Counted from the first letter of the stretch, positions 23,033 to 32,723 are shown. The stretch: 64,000 bases of DNA from XN24 sp964462675 (GCA_964462675.1 CAYWYS010000014.1:1-64000), one strand, 5' to 3'. A program made the numbers and translations. Notes: generated from the letters alone by a model not told the origin.

Positions 23033-23940
23033 CGCCGTCCGATCGCGCGCGCACTGATCGTGACCCATGCGACGCTCACAAGGATCACGGCCATGCCGGC
23101 GAGCTGCAGCCCGGTGAGCCGTTCATCGACGACCCACCAGCCGAGCAGCGTCGCAATCGCCGGGTTCACATAGGCCACCGTCCCGAGGCGGGCCGGCGTC
23201 GTCTGATTGAGCAGCCACATGTAGGTCGTGTAGGCGAGGCAGGAGCCGAACACCGTCAGGTACAGCAGGCCGCCGATGCCCGGCAGTGTCCAGGTCCACC
23301 GCGCGAGCTCGCCGTTCGCGAGCCCGATCAGCGTCAGCACGCCGCCGCCGATCAGCATCTGGCAAGCCGCGAACATCAGCGGCTTCATCGTGATCTGCGA
23401 GTTCCGGCTGTGCATGACGCCCCACGACCAGGCCAGCGTCGAGAGCACGATCGCGGCCTTCGGCCACAGCAGGTCGCCGCCCGGCACGCCCTCCGAGCCG
23501 CCTTCGGGCCAGACCATCAGCGCGGTGCCGCCGAGTCCGGCAAACAGGCCGAGCCGGGTCGCGCGGCTCAAGGCGACCCCGCGGCGGCCGAAAGTGCCGA
23601 ACCAGGCGGTGAACAGGGCGGAACTGGCGATGATCAGCGCCGCCTGGTTCGACGGCACCCACTGCTGCGCCCAGGTCACGACGCCATTGCCGAGCACGAT
23701 GAACGCGACCGCGAGGATGGCCGTGGTGCCCCATTCGCCCGCGGAGCGCGGCGGAGCCTGGCCGCGCGCCAGCGCCAGTGCGCCCAGCGTCAGCCCGGCA
23801 AGAATGAAGCGCACGCCGGCCAGCAGGCCGGGCGGCAGGTCTTGCACGGCGATCCTGATGCCGAGATAGGTCGAGCCCCAGACGATGTACACGACCGCGA
23901 AGGCGGAGACCAGTGCGAGGCGGGACGGTGCGTTGTCCAT
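23029..23940 (-). CDS. EamA-family (DMT superfamily) transporter
   Basis: A 303-residue ten-helix drug/metabolite exporter of the YedA/RhaT-like branch. The N-terminal WGSTYLGIRIAVQDLPP is the hallmark of the first EamA repeat, and the second repeat begins near residue 150 (ALSTLAWSWG in outline). Substrates of such proteins are typically amino acids or metabolites; none can be inferred here. It follows the M2 peptidase's stop by 32 bases on the same strand going upstream, but there is no clear link. Confidence 0.9.
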   Translation of the reverse strand: MDNAPSRLALVSAFAVVYIVWGSTYLGIRIAVQDLPPGLLAGVRFILAGLTLGALALARGQAPPRSAGEWGTTAILAVAFIVLGNGVVTWAQQWVPSNQAALIIASSALFTAWFGTFGRRGVALSRATRLGLFAGLGGTALMVWPEGGSEGVPGGDLLWPKAAIVLSTLAWSWGVMHSRNSQITMKPLMFAACQMLIGGGVLTLIGLANGELARWTWTLPGIGGLLYLTVFGSCLAYTTYMWLLNQTTPARLGTVAYVNPAIATLLGWWVVDERLTGLQLAGMAVILVSVAWVTISARAIGRR

Positions 23941-23972
23941 TCAAATTGCGCGCCGCTTGCGCGGCCCGACCG

Positions 23973-25775
23973 TCACCAGCCGCAACTGCGGCCCGCGTTC
24001 TGGGCCTCGAGCCAGCTCATCAAGGGCTGGAAGTAGTCGATGATCGCCGAGGCGTCCATTTCCCGCGACCCGGTGATCAGCTCGAGCGCCTCCGGCCACG
24101 GCCTGCTGGCGCCAAGCTCGAGCATCGCCATCAACCGGCGGCCGGCCTCCTTGCTGCCGAAGATCGAGCACTCGTGCAGCGGGCCGGTGTGTCCCGCGGC
24201 CTCGCACAGGGCGCGATGGAACTGGAACTGCAGGATGTGGGCCAGGAAGTAGCGGGTGTAGGGAACGTTGGCCGGGATGTGATACTTCGCGCCCGGATCG
24301 AAGTCCGACTCGTCGCGCGCCACGGCCGGAGCGATCCCCTGGTACGCGGTGCGCAGCCGCCACCACGCGGCGTTGTAGTCCTCCGGCGGTGTCTTGCCGG
24401 AGAACACGTCCCAGCGCCACTGGTCGATCAGCTTGCCGAACGGCAGGAAGGCGATCTTGTTCAACGCCAGTTTCATCTGCAGGTTCAGGGTCGCCTCGGG
24501 GCTCTGCTCCACGTCGCCGATCAGCCCGAGCTGCCGCAGGTAGGCCGGCGTCATCGACAGCTCCAGCGTGTCGCCGATGCCCTCGTGGAAGCCGTCGTGT
24601 GCGCCGTCCTGGTACAGCGGCGGCAAGTGCCGGTTCAGCAGGAAGTAGTAGATATGGCCGAGTTCATGGTGCAGGATCGTCAGGTGCTCGGCGGTCGGCT
24701 CGACGCATTGCTTGATCCGCACGTCGTCCGCGCCATCCATCGGCCACGCGCTCGCGTGGCAGACGACGTCGCGATCGCGCGGCTGCTTCAGCAGCGAGAG
24801 CTCCCAGAAAGAATCCGGCAGCGCCGGCATGCCGAGCGAGACGAAGAAGTTCTCGGCCGCGCGGGTCATGCGGACCTCGTCCCAGCCCTGCTCGACCAGC
24901 GCGCTGTCGATGTCGAGCTGCGCGACGCCGGGCGCCGGCTCGACGAGTTCGTACAGGTTGCCCCATTGCTGCGCCCAGATGTTGCCCAGCAGGTGCGCCG
25001 GGATCGGCCCGCTGCGCGGCACCTTGTCTTCGCCGTAGTGGTCGGCCAGCTTGTCGCGGACATGGCAGTGCAGTTGCGCGTAGAGCGGCTCGACCTGGCG
25101 CCAGAGCCGCTCGGCCTCGGCCTCGAATGCTTCGGGCGACATGTCGTAGCCGGACTTCCACAGCTCGCCGAGGTTCGCGAAGCCGATCTCGCGGGCGCCC
25201 TCGTTGGCGAGCTCGACGAAGCGCTCGTACATCGGCCGCGCGGGCCGCGCCGTGTCGTGCCAGCCTTGCCACAGTTCGCGCAGCCGCTGGTAGTCACGCT
25301 CGCTGGCCATGATGCGAATGATGTCCGCCTCGCTGAGGCAGGCCTCGTTCCCGAGACAGACTTTCGCCGTGCCGTACAAGCCCTCCATTTCAGTGGCGAG
25401 GGTGGCGAGCTCGGCGCGCTTGCCGGCATCGCCGGGCGCCGGCAGCGTGGCGCCGCGGCGCAGCAGCGCCAGCTGTCGCGCAGTGTCCGTGTCGAGCTCC
25501 TGGCCGAGGTAGCGCGCGGACTCGGCGATCGCGCGGCTGTTGAATTCGAGCAGCTTTTCGTTCGCCTTGGCGGCGAGGAAATTGGTGTCCGGCGTGATGT
25601 AGGTGGCCTGCACCCATGACGCCCTGGCCACCTCGAGGCGCAACTCGGCGAGCTCGGCATTGATGCGCGCAATGAACTCCCGGGCGCTTTCCTCTGTTGC
25701 GCCGGCCGGCATGCCGGCGGCGAGCCCGAGAACGAGTACGGCGACGATCCGAGTGCGGCGATGGCTTGAGGTCAT
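23973..25775 (-). CDS. M2 family metallopeptidase (ACE-like peptidyl-dipeptidase)
   Basis: A 600-residue secreted zinc peptidase related to angiotensin-converting enzyme, which removes C-terminal dipeptides from peptides. A signal peptide (about 1-28, ending AGA) precedes the mature protein. The zinc site is HHELGH followed by the third ligand Glu in HEGIGDTLELS; VCHASAWPM and PYTRYFLAHILQFQFH are further family blocks. The ATG at 25775 was chosen because it begins the leader. It is divergent from the POT dipeptide importer and so can be linked to peptide uptake. Confidence 0.93.
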   Translation of the reverse strand: MTSSHRRTRIVAVLVLGLAAGMPAGATEESAREFIARINAELAELRLEVARASWVQATYITPDTNFLAAKANEKLLEFNSRAIAESARYLGQELDTDTARQLALLRRGATLPAPGDAGKRAELATLATEMEGLYGTAKVCLGNEACLSEADIIRIMASERDYQRLRELWQGWHDTARPARPMYERFVELANEGAREIGFANLGELWKSGYDMSPEAFEAEAERLWRQVEPLYAQLHCHVRDKLADHYGEDKVPRSGPIPAHLLGNIWAQQWGNLYELVEPAPGVAQLDIDSALVEQGWDEVRMTRAAENFFVSLGMPALPDSFWELSLLKQPRDRDVVCHASAWPMDGADDVRIKQCVEPTAEHLTILHHELGHIYYFLLNRHLPPLYQDGAHDGFHEGIGDTLELSMTPAYLRQLGLIGDVEQSPEATLNLQMKLALNKIAFLPFGKLIDQWRWDVFSGKTPPEDYNAAWWRLRTAYQGIAPAVARDESDFDPGAKYHIPANVPYTRYFLAHILQFQFHRALCEAAGHTGPLHECSIFGSKEAGRRLMAMLELGASRPWPEALELITGSREMDASAIIDYFQPLMSWLEAQNAGRSCGW

Positions 25776-25872
25776 GGGTGGGTTTCCAGGTTTGCAACTG
25801 GGGTAGCTTGAAGGGCGCAGTCGGCATTGTACTTCCCGACCGAACGAGCGCCAGCACACCGGCCGCGAAGGC

Positions 25873-25878
25873 TATAAT
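25873..25878 (+). promoter_or_regulatory. -10 element upstream of the POT transporter
   Basis: TATAAT on the plus strand, about 68 bases before the POT start, in the divergent region between the M2 peptidase and POT genes. The -35 region is poor, so this is only a candidate. Confidence 0.35.
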
Positions 25879-25945
25879 GCCGCACCCGCCATCCGGGTCC
25901 GCCGCTTGCCGCGGCGCAACAACGACTGCGAGGACCCAGGCCCCT

Positions 25946-27418
25946 ATGCGCAATCCGTCCGCCGCGGGCGATTTCCTCGGCCACCCCCGGGGCCTGTTCC
26001 TGCTGTTCGGCACGGAGCTCTGGGAGCGTTTCAGCTATTACGCGATGCGCGCGATCCTGGTGCTGTACCTGGTGGATCGCGTGCAGGCCGACGGTGGCTT
26101 CGGCCTGGGCTTCAGCAACGCCGAAGCGCTGCGCCTGTACGCCTGGTTCACCGGGCTGGTCTACATCACGCCGCTGGTCGGCGGCTGGCTGGCCGACAAC
26201 TTCCTCGGCCAGCGCCGCGCGATCGTGCTCGGCGGCGCGCTGATGGCCGCGGGCCAGTTCATGCTGGGCACGCCGCATGCCTGGATCCCCGGCATGGAGC
26301 TGCCGGTGTTCTACCTCGGTCTCGCGACGCTGATCGCCGGCAACGGCCTGTTCAAGCCGAACATCTCGACGATGGTCGGCGACCTGTACCGGCCCGGGGA
26401 TCATCGCCGCGACGGCGCGTTCACGATCTTCTACATGGGCATCAACGTCGGCGCCTTCCTGTCCGGCATCGTCGTCGGCACGGTCGTCGCGCTCTGGGAC
26501 GGCAACTGGCAGGCCGGCTTCATCTGCGCCGGCATCGGCATGCTGCTGTCGCTGGTCATCCAGCTGGCCTGGGCGAGGAAACTGCTGGGTGATATCGGCT
26601 GGGAGCCGGCCGCGCAGCGTGACCGCCGCCGCAGCCAACGCGCTGCGGGCGAACGCGCGCCGTTGACCGCGGTCGAGCGTGACCGCCTGAAAGTCATCCT
26701 CGTGCTCGGCCTGTTCACGATCATCTTCTGGGCCGGCTTCGAGCAGGCCGGCGGCCTGATGAACATCTACACCAACGATTTCACCAACCGGGTGCTCGGC
26801 AGCTTCGAGGTGCCGACGACCTGGTTCCAGAGCCTGAATCCCTTGTTCATCGTCGTATTCGCGCCGGTGATTGCCAGCCTGTGGGTGCGGCTCGGGCCGC
26901 GCGAGCCCACCTCGCCGGTCAAGTTCGCGCTGGCGCTGGTGCTGCTCGGCATCGGCTTCCTGTTCATGGTCGGCGCCGTGCTGCAACAGGGCGGCGACCC
27001 CTCGGTCAAGACCAGCATGATCTGGCTGCTCGGCGCCTATTTCTTCCACACGATGGGCGAGCTGTGCCTGTCGCCGATCGGGCTCTCGATGGTCACGAAA
27101 CTCGCCCCGCTGCGCCTCGCCTCGCTGATGATGGGCGCCTGGTTCGGCTTCACGGCGATGGCCAACTACCTCGCCGGGTTCATCGGCTCGCTTATCGGGC
27201 ATGGTGACGAGGCCTCGCAGGTCGAGAACGCGATGGCCATCTTCGGCGGCCTGGCGTCGGCCGCCTTCATCTCGGCCGTGCTCTGCTGGTTGCTGGCCGA
27301 CCGGCTGGTGACCTGGATGCACGGCGCCGAGAGCAAGATCAATGTGGATCACACCGTCGGCGACCAGGTCGTCGTCACGGCAACGCACGAAGCCATCCCC
27401 GCGGAGCGGTCGAATTGA
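25946..27418 (+). CDS. POT-family proton-dependent oligopeptide transporter
   Basis: A 490-residue major facilitator that imports di- and tripeptides with protons across the inner membrane. Helix 1 carries the POT signature ELWERFSYYAMRAILVLYL (ExxERF), followed by GGWLADNFLGQRRAI and GNGLFKPNISTMVGDLY; FYMGINVGAFLSG is the second POT signature. A cytoplasmic loop rich in Arg (about 225-250) divides the halves. It is paired with a dipeptide-releasing M2 peptidase (divergent) and an M16 peptidase 19 bases downstream. Confidence 0.95.
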   Translation: MRNPSAAGDFLGHPRGLFLLFGTELWERFSYYAMRAILVLYLVDRVQADGGFGLGFSNAEALRLYAWFTGLVYITPLVGGWLADNFLGQRRAIVLGGALMAAGQFMLGTPHAWIPGMELPVFYLGLATLIAGNGLFKPNISTMVGDLYRPGDHRRDGAFTIFYMGINVGAFLSGIVVGTVVALWDGNWQAGFICAGIGMLLSLVIQLAWARKLLGDIGWEPAAQRDRRRSQRAAGERAPLTAVERDRLKVILVLGLFTIIFWAGFEQAGGLMNIYTNDFTNRVLGSFEVPTTWFQSLNPLFIVVFAPVIASLWVRLGPREPTSPVKFALALVLLGIGFLFMVGAVLQQGGDPSVKTSMIWLLGAYFFHTMGELCLSPIGLSMVTKLAPLRLASLMMGAWFGFTAMANYLAGFIGSLIGHGDEASQVENAMAIFGGLASAAFISAVLCWLLADRLVTWMHGAESKINVDHTVGDQVVVTATHEAIPAERSN

Positions 27419-27437
27419 GAAGCCCAGGAGCACAGCC

Positions 27438-30344
27438 ATGTTGAGAACCCGAGTTGCGGCCAGCCTGTCGATCGTCGGTCTCGCGGCGCTGGCCGCGGGC
27501 TGCACCCCGGACAGCTCCGCGCCGACAGCCGCGCAGGCCCCGGCGGCTGCGAGCGCGCCGCCCGCCGAGGCGGCAGTATTCGACCTGCCGTGGCAGATGC
27601 GGGAATTGCCGAACGGGCTGCGGGTCATCGTCGTGCGGACCGATTTCCCGGACATCGTCAGCCTGCAGATTCCGGTGCAGACCGGGTCGCGCAACGAGGT
27701 CGAGCCCGGCAAGTCCGGCTTTGCGCACTTCTTCGAGCACATGATGTTTCGCGGCACCGACAATGTGACGCCGGAGCAGTACAACGCAGCGCTGAAGAGC
27801 GCCGGCGCGGACATCAACGCCTACACGACCGACGACTACACCAACTACCACATCGACTTCACGAAGGCGGATCTCGACACGGTGCTGGCGCTCGAGGCCG
27901 ACCGCTTCATGAACCTTTCGTACGGCGAGGACGTGTTCCGCACCGAGGCGTTGGCCGTCAAGGGCGAGTACATCAAGAACAGCGCCAACCCCGTCAACCG
28001 GATCTACGAGCAGGTGCGCGCCGCCCATTACCGCGAACACACCTACCGGCACACGACCATGGGCTTCTTCGAGGACATCGTCGAGATGCCCGAGCAGTAC
28101 GAGTACTCGAAACTGTTTTTCGATCGCTGGTACCGCCCGGAGAAGGCCGCGATCATCCTGGTCGGGGACCTCGAGTTCGAGCCGACCTTCGCGCTGGTCG
28201 AGAAGCATTTTGCGGCCTGGCAGCGGGGCGGCTTCGAGACGGAGATCCCGGTTGAGCCGCCGGGCCAGGGGCCGACCTCGGTGTACGTGCCGATGGAGAT
28301 GCCTACCCAGCCGTGGATCGTGGTGGCTTTCCGTGGCCCGGGCTTCGATCCCGCGTCGCCCGACACCGCGGCGGTCGGGCTGATTGCCCAGCATTACTTC
28401 TCCGACAATTCCGACCTGTACCGCAAGCTGGTGCTGGAGCGCCAGGTCGTCGACCAGATGTTCTCCTACGTGGCGATGAACCGCGACCCCGGGCTCGTCT
28501 GGCTGTTCGCACGTGTCGCCGACCCGGCTGCCGCGGCCGAGGTCCGCGACGAAATGCTCGCAACCTTCGCGCGCGCGCGTCACGAGCTCCTGTCCGAGGA
28601 CAAGCTGCAGCGGATCAAGGACCGGATGCGTTACAGCTTCCTGGCGGGCCTCGACAACTCGCCGGCGATCGGCGCGGCGCTCGCCGGCCTCGTGCAATAC
28701 GACCGCAGCGTCGACACGGTCAACCAGCTCTATGACAGCTACGCCCGACTGACCCCGGGTGATCTGTCCGCGGCGGCCAACCGTCATTTCACTGATGCCG
28801 TGCTGACCGTCGGCGTGATCGCCGAAGGCGAGTCGCTGGCCGGTCTCGAGGCGGGCGGACCGTCGGTGGACGCCCTGGTTGCGGCGGCGACCGCAGGCGG
28901 CGAGGCCGGTTTCCGGCTCGTCGAGCGGCACAGCGAGGCCTCGCCGCTGGTGGACGTCGCGTTCGTGTTCCGCGCCGGCGCGGCATTCGATCCGCCGGGC
29001 AAGAAGGGGCTGGCGCAGCTGACGGCCATGATGCTGACCGACGGCGGCTCAGCGGATCGCGGCATCGACCAGATCAACGATGCGCTGTACCCGATGGCGG
29101 CCCGCTTCGATGCGCAGGTGGACAAGGAAATGGTGCGCCTCGCCGGCACCGTGCACCGCGACAAGCTCGACGCGTGGTATGCGCTTGCAGCCGAGCAGCT
29201 GTTGACCCCCGGCTGGCGCGAAGACGATTTCCGCCGGCTGCAGACCCAGCTGGTCAATGCGATCGTGACCGACCTCGTTGCCAACAACGACGAGGAGTTG
29301 GGCAAGGAGGCGCTGTACCAGTTCATCCACGGCGCCGCCCACCCTTACGGCACGCTGACGCTCGGGCGGATAGAGGACGTGCAGGCGCTGACGCTCGACG
29401 ACGTCCGCGCCTTCCATGCCGCGCATTACAATCCGGCCAACCTGACGGTGGGCCTCGCCGGCGGCTACCCGGCGGAGTTCGTCGGCCGCCTGCGCCGCGA
29501 CCTCGCGCGGCTGCCTGCCGGGGCGCCGGCAGGCGTGCAGCCCGGCGCATCGCCGCCGATCACCGGGCACGAGGCACTGATCCTGGAAAAACCGACCATG
29601 GCGCATGCCGTGTCCTTCGGCTTTCCGATCACCCTGCGGCGCGGCGATCCCGATTGGCCGGCCTTGTGGCTGGCGACCCAGTGGCTCGGCCAGCACCGCA
29701 GCCAGAACGCGCACCTGTTCGACCGGATCCGCGAACAGCGCGGCATGAACTATGGCAACTACGCCTACGTCGAGTATTTCCCGCGCGGCATGTACCTGAC
29801 CCAGCCGGACCCGAACCTGTTCCGCCAGCAGCAGATCTTCCAGGTCTGGCTGCGGCCCCTGGCCGGCAACAACGAAGCGCATTTCGCGACCCGTGTTGCG
29901 ATGTTCGAGCTCGCCAAGCTGATCGAGAACGGGCTGACCGAGGCGCAGTTCGAGACGACGCGCGCCTTCCTCGACAAGTGGGTGGCGCAGCTGGTCAGCT
30001 CGCAATCGGCGCTGCTCGGGTACGCGGTCGACAGCGACTGGTATGGCATTCCCGATTTTCCGGCCTATGTGCGGGGCGAGCTCGCCCGGCTCAGCCTCGC
30101 GGACGTGAACCGGGTGATCCGCGAGCAGTTTTCGACGCAGAATGTCCGCTTCGTGTTCGTGACGCCGGACGGCGCGGACCTGAAGCGCAGGCTGGTCGGC
30201 AACGAGCCCTCGCCGATGACTTACAACTCGCCGAAAACGGAGGCGCTGCTGGCCGAGGACGCGATCATCGAGGTGCTGCCGCTGAAGTTCTCCGCAGACA
30301 GTGTCAGGGTCGTGCCGGCGGAATCGGTGTTCCGCAGGCCCTGA
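27438..30344 (+). CDS. M16 family zinc metallopeptidase, lipoprotein
   Basis: A 968-residue pitrilysin/insulinase-like peptidase. The N-terminus has a lipobox LAAGC (Cys22), so it is probably anchored to the outer membrane facing the periplasm. The first M16 repeat has the inverted zinc motif HFFEH (97-101) and the downstream Glu in EALAVKGEY. The second repeat (from about residue 500) lacks HxxEH, as usual for the inactive half. AGGAG precedes the ATG at 27438. It probably degrades peptides that the POT transporter or M2 peptidase then handle. Confidence 0.93.
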   Translation: MLRTRVAASLSIVGLAALAAGCTPDSSAPTAAQAPAAASAPPAEAAVFDLPWQMRELPNGLRVIVVRTDFPDIVSLQIPVQTGSRNEVEPGKSGFAHFFEHMMFRGTDNVTPEQYNAALKSAGADINAYTTDDYTNYHIDFTKADLDTVLALEADRFMNLSYGEDVFRTEALAVKGEYIKNSANPVNRIYEQVRAAHYREHTYRHTTMGFFEDIVEMPEQYEYSKLFFDRWYRPEKAAIILVGDLEFEPTFALVEKHFAAWQRGGFETEIPVEPPGQGPTSVYVPMEMPTQPWIVVAFRGPGFDPASPDTAAVGLIAQHYFSDNSDLYRKLVLERQVVDQMFSYVAMNRDPGLVWLFARVADPAAAAEVRDEMLATFARARHELLSEDKLQRIKDRMRYSFLAGLDNSPAIGAALAGLVQYDRSVDTVNQLYDSYARLTPGDLSAAANRHFTDAVLTVGVIAEGESLAGLEAGGPSVDALVAAATAGGEAGFRLVERHSEASPLVDVAFVFRAGAAFDPPGKKGLAQLTAMMLTDGGSADRGIDQINDALYPMAARFDAQVDKEMVRLAGTVHRDKLDAWYALAAEQLLTPGWREDDFRRLQTQLVNAIVTDLVANNDEELGKEALYQFIHGAAHPYGTLTLGRIEDVQALTLDDVRAFHAAHYNPANLTVGLAGGYPAEFVGRLRRDLARLPAGAPAGVQPGASPPITGHEALILEKPTMAHAVSFGFPITLRRGDPDWPALWLATQWLGQHRSQNAHLFDRIREQRGMNYGNYAYVEYFPRGMYLTQPDPNLFRQQQIFQVWLRPLAGNNEAHFATRVAMFELAKLIENGLTEAQFETTRAFLDKWVAQLVSSQSALLGYAVDSDWYGIPDFPAYVRGELARLSLADVNRVIREQFSTQNVRFVFVTPDGADLKRRLVGNEPSPMTYNSPKTEALLAEDAIIEVLPLKFSADSVRVVPAESVFRRP

Positions 30345-30388
30345 GCGCGGCGTACCCGGCCGCTCCCGGCCGCATGGAGATCGAAGAC

Positions 30389-30706
30389 ATGACTGAATCA
30401 TCGCTGGATGCGGCAAGCCGCAGCGAGATCGAGGCGCAGGTGTTTCGCCACCTGCTCGAGCACCTGCGCGCCCACCCGGAAGTGCAGAACCTTGACCTGA
30501 TGAATCTGGCCTTCTTCTGCCGCAACTGCCTGTCCAAGTGGTACCGTGCGGCGGCGGCGGAGCAGGGTATCGAGCTCGACTACGAGCAGGCGCGCGAAAT
30601 CGTTTACGGCATGCCGTACGCCGAGTACAAGCAGCGGCACCAGCAGGAGGCCACGCCCGAGCAGCTGGCCCGCTTCGCTGCGGCGGAGAAGAAGGCCACG
30701 CCGTGA
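30389..30706 (+). CDS. DUF1244 family protein
   Basis: A 105-residue soluble protein. The conserved region EAQVFRHLLEHLRAHPEVQNLDLMNLAFFCRNCLSKWYRAAA and IVYGMPYAEYK are typical of DUF1244, small proteins of proteobacteria without known function. The ATG at 30389 follows GGAGA at nine bases; ATG at 30374 would add five residues. Two cysteines two residues apart (FCRNC) could bind metal. It converges on tatC. Confidence 0.9.
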   Translation: MTESSLDAASRSEIEAQVFRHLLEHLRAHPEVQNLDLMNLAFFCRNCLSKWYRAAAAEQGIELDYEQAREIVYGMPYAEYKQRHQQEATPEQLARFAAAEKKATP

Positions 30707-30722
30707 CGGCGGGCGGAGGCGC

Positions 30723-31499
30723 CTAGGAGCCTTCGCGCTGCTGGGCCTCGACTTCCTTGTGGCCCGGCACCATGACCCGGGCCATGACGATGCCGGCCTC
30801 GAACAATATGTAGACCGGCACCGCCAGCAGCGTCTGCGAAATGACGTCCGGCGGCGTCAGCAGCATGCCGAGCACGAAAGCGCCGAGCAGCACATAAGGG
30901 CGCTTGCCGGCCAGTTTCGCCGGCGTGGTGAACCCTGCCCAGACCATCAGCACGGTCGCCACGGGAACCAGGAACGCCAGCCCGAACGCGAAAAACAGTG
31001 CCAGCACGAAATCCAGGTAGGCGGCGATGTCCGTCATCACGGTGACGCCCGACGGTGCCACGGCGGTGAAAAAACCGAACATCAGCGGAAACACGATGAA
31101 ATAGGCGAACGCCACGCCGCTGTAAAACAGCACGATGCTCGAAGCCATCAGCGGCATGACCAGCCGGCGCTCGTGCTTGTAGAGCCCGGGCGCCACGAAC
31201 GCCCAGGCGTGGTACAGCAGGAACGGCATCGCGAGGAATACCGCGGCGGCCAACGCGAGCTTGAATGGCGTGAGGAACGGGGACGCCACCTGGGTGGCGA
31301 TCATGCTCGTTCCCTCCGGCAGGTGCGCCATCAGCGGATCGGCGACGATCGTGAAGATCCAGTCGGCAAATGGCGCCAGGCAGATGAAGATCACGAGCAC
31401 CGCGACGACCATCCTCAGGAGCCGCGTGCGGAGCTCGACAAGATGGGAAAGCAGGGTGCCTTCGCCCCGCTGGCCCTCAGTCTGCTCGGCTTCGCTCAT
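30723..31499 (-). CDS. tatC: Sec-independent protein translocase TatC
   Basis: A 258-residue six-helix protein that recognises twin-arginine signal peptides and forms the Tat receptor with TatB. The N-terminal block LLSHLVELRTRLLR carries the conserved Glu for signal binding, and family blocks APFADWIF, FPLMFGFF and LLTPPDVISQTLLAVPVYILFE follow. The start at 31499 overlaps the tatB end by 23 bases. The operon order is tatA-tatB-tatC. Confidence 0.97.
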   Translation of the reverse strand: MSEAEQTEGQRGEGTLLSHLVELRTRLLRMVVAVLVIFICLAPFADWIFTIVADPLMAHLPEGTSMIATQVASPFLTPFKLALAAAVFLAMPFLLYHAWAFVAPGLYKHERRLVMPLMASSIVLFYSGVAFAYFIVFPLMFGFFTAVAPSGVTVMTDIAAYLDFVLALFFAFGLAFLVPVATVLMVWAGFTTPAKLAGKRPYVLLGAFVLGMLLTPPDVISQTLLAVPVYILFEAGIVMARVMVPGHKEVEAQQREGS

Positions 31500-31842
31500 C
31501 CGCCCGGTTCTCCACCGCCGCTTCAACCTGCAGCTGTTTCGCGCGGGCCGCGGCCAGCGCCTCTTCCTCGGCGACCTGCGCAGCTTCCGCAGCCTGCTGG
31601 ACCGCGGTCTTTTCCACCGCCGGCCTGGCCGGGCTTCCGTCCGGGCTTGCCGGCTTGTTCTTCTCGGCCACTTCCTTGGCCAACTCGCGCTCGACCTGCA
31701 TGCGCAGGCTGCGGGCCATGAAGCGCGCGCGCCCCGCCCAGTTGCCGATCGTGCTGACGAGGCCAGGCAGCCGCTCGGGCCCCACGATCAGCAGGGCCAG
31801 CAGCATGATCAGCGACAGCTCCCAGAAACCGATGTCGAACAC
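31477..31842 (-). CDS. tatB: Sec-independent protein translocase TatB
   Basis: A 121-residue protein with one N-terminal membrane helix (FDIGFWELSLIMLLALLIVGPERLP with the TatB-type Glu8 and GPERLP hinge), an amphipathic helix, and a long Ala/Glu-rich C-terminal tail. It pairs with TatC as receptor for folded, twin-arginine substrates. It starts five bases after tatA. Confidence 0.95.
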   Translation of the reverse strand: MFDIGFWELSLIMLLALLIVGPERLPGLVSTIGNWAGRARFMARSLRMQVERELAKEVAEKNKPASPDGSPARPAVEKTAVQQAAEAAQVAEEEALAAARAKQLQVEAAVENRADERSRAD

Positions 31843-31847
31843 CGGCG

Positions 31848-32090
31848 TCAGGCCCTGTTCTGGTCCTTTTCCTTGACCTTGTTTTCAGGGAAATCAGCGT
31901 CTTCCGAGCGCTGGTCGGCCAGCTGTTCCTTGCGGGCCTCCGCCTCTCCGTCGGACATCGAGCTGCGGAAGCCCTTCACGGCGCCGCCGAGGTCAGAGCC
32001 GATGCTCTTGAGCCGCTTGGTGCCAAAGATGAGCACGACGATCAGCAGGATGATCAGGAGTTGCCAGAGACTGATGCCACCGAGACCCAT
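31848..32090 (-). CDS. tatA: Sec-independent protein translocase TatA
   Basis: An 80-residue pore-forming Tat subunit. It has one N-terminal helix (LWQLLIILLIVVLIF), the FGTKRL hinge, an amphipathic helix (GSDLGGAVKGFRSSM) and a charged tail. The start at 32090 was chosen because GGAGGAT lies five bases upstream; an ATG four codons earlier overlaps that site. It is the first gene of tatABC. Confidence 0.95.
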   Translation of the reverse strand: MGLGGISLWQLLIILLIVVLIFGTKRLKSIGSDLGGAVKGFRSSMSDGEAEARKEQLADQRSEDADFPENKVKEKDQNRA

Positions 32091-32141
32091 GCGATCCTCC
32101 ATTTGGACGGCTCACGGCCGTTTTGAAACGCAGACTGGCAA

Positions 32142-32615
32142 TCATACGCTAAGGCTACTGTCGTCGCCGCCATCCGGACTTGCCCTGAGCCAGAACGTCA
32201 CCGGCCCGTCATTGACCAGCGCGACTGCCATCCGCGCGCCGAAGCGTCCGGTTTCGACCCGCTGGTGGCGACGCCGCGCCGCGGCCAGCAGCGCCTCGAA
32301 CAGCGCCCGGCCGGTTGCGGGGTCGGCCGCCGGCGTGAAGCTGGGCCGCGCGCCCTTGCGGGTGTCCGCCGCGAGCGTGAACTGGGACACCAGCAGCAGG
32401 CCGCCGCCAGTGTCTGCGAGCGACAGGTTCATGCGCCCCTGAGGGTCCTCGAATACCCGGTAGCCGATGATGCGCTCGGCAAGGCGCTCGGCCTGGCGCG
32501 TGCCGTCACCGCGCTCGACGGCGGCAAGCGCGAGCAGGCCGGGCCCGATCTCGCCGACGATTTCGTCGCCAACACGGACCGAGGCCGTACTGACGCGTTG
32601 TATCAGGGCAATCAT
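32142..32615 (-). CDS. dtd: D-aminoacyl-tRNA deacylase
   Basis: A 157-residue homodimeric enzyme that hydrolyses D-aminoacyl-tRNAs (and glycyl-tRNA-Ala). It has both active-site motifs: SQFTLAAD near the middle and NDGPVTFWL near the C-terminus. It begins MIALIQRVS with ATG at 32615; a TTG six bases upstream is the alternative. The tail beyond WLRASPDGG is about twelve residues longer than the usual ~145. Confidence 0.95.
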   Translation of the reverse strand: MIALIQRVSTASVRVGDEIVGEIGPGLLALAAVERGDGTRQAERLAERIIGYRVFEDPQGRMNLSLADTGGGLLLVSQFTLAADTRKGARPSFTPAADPATGRALFEALLAAARRRHQRVETGRFGARMAVALVNDGPVTFWLRASPDGGDDSSLSV

Positions 32616-32681
32616 GGGCAATCGGGCCGACGCAGTTCGTGCCGAGAAAAACGTATATTCATCCCACTACAACTGCCATTT

Positions 32682-32723
32682 AACTTCCAAGTTGAAACTA
32701 TTTTCCCACAGAGTATGTATAAA
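32682..32723 (+). promoter_or_regulatory. AT-rich promoter-like region upstream of the lpxH-like gene
   Basis: Within a low-GC pocket (about 32640-32760), a TTGAAA (32692-32697) is followed by TATGTA at 32714 (16-base spacer) or TATAAA at 32718 (20-base spacer). An inverted repeat AACTT-CC-AAGTT at 32682-32693 overlaps the -35 and could be an operator. This would give a transcript starting near 32730, about 145 bases before the gene. Confidence 0.4.
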
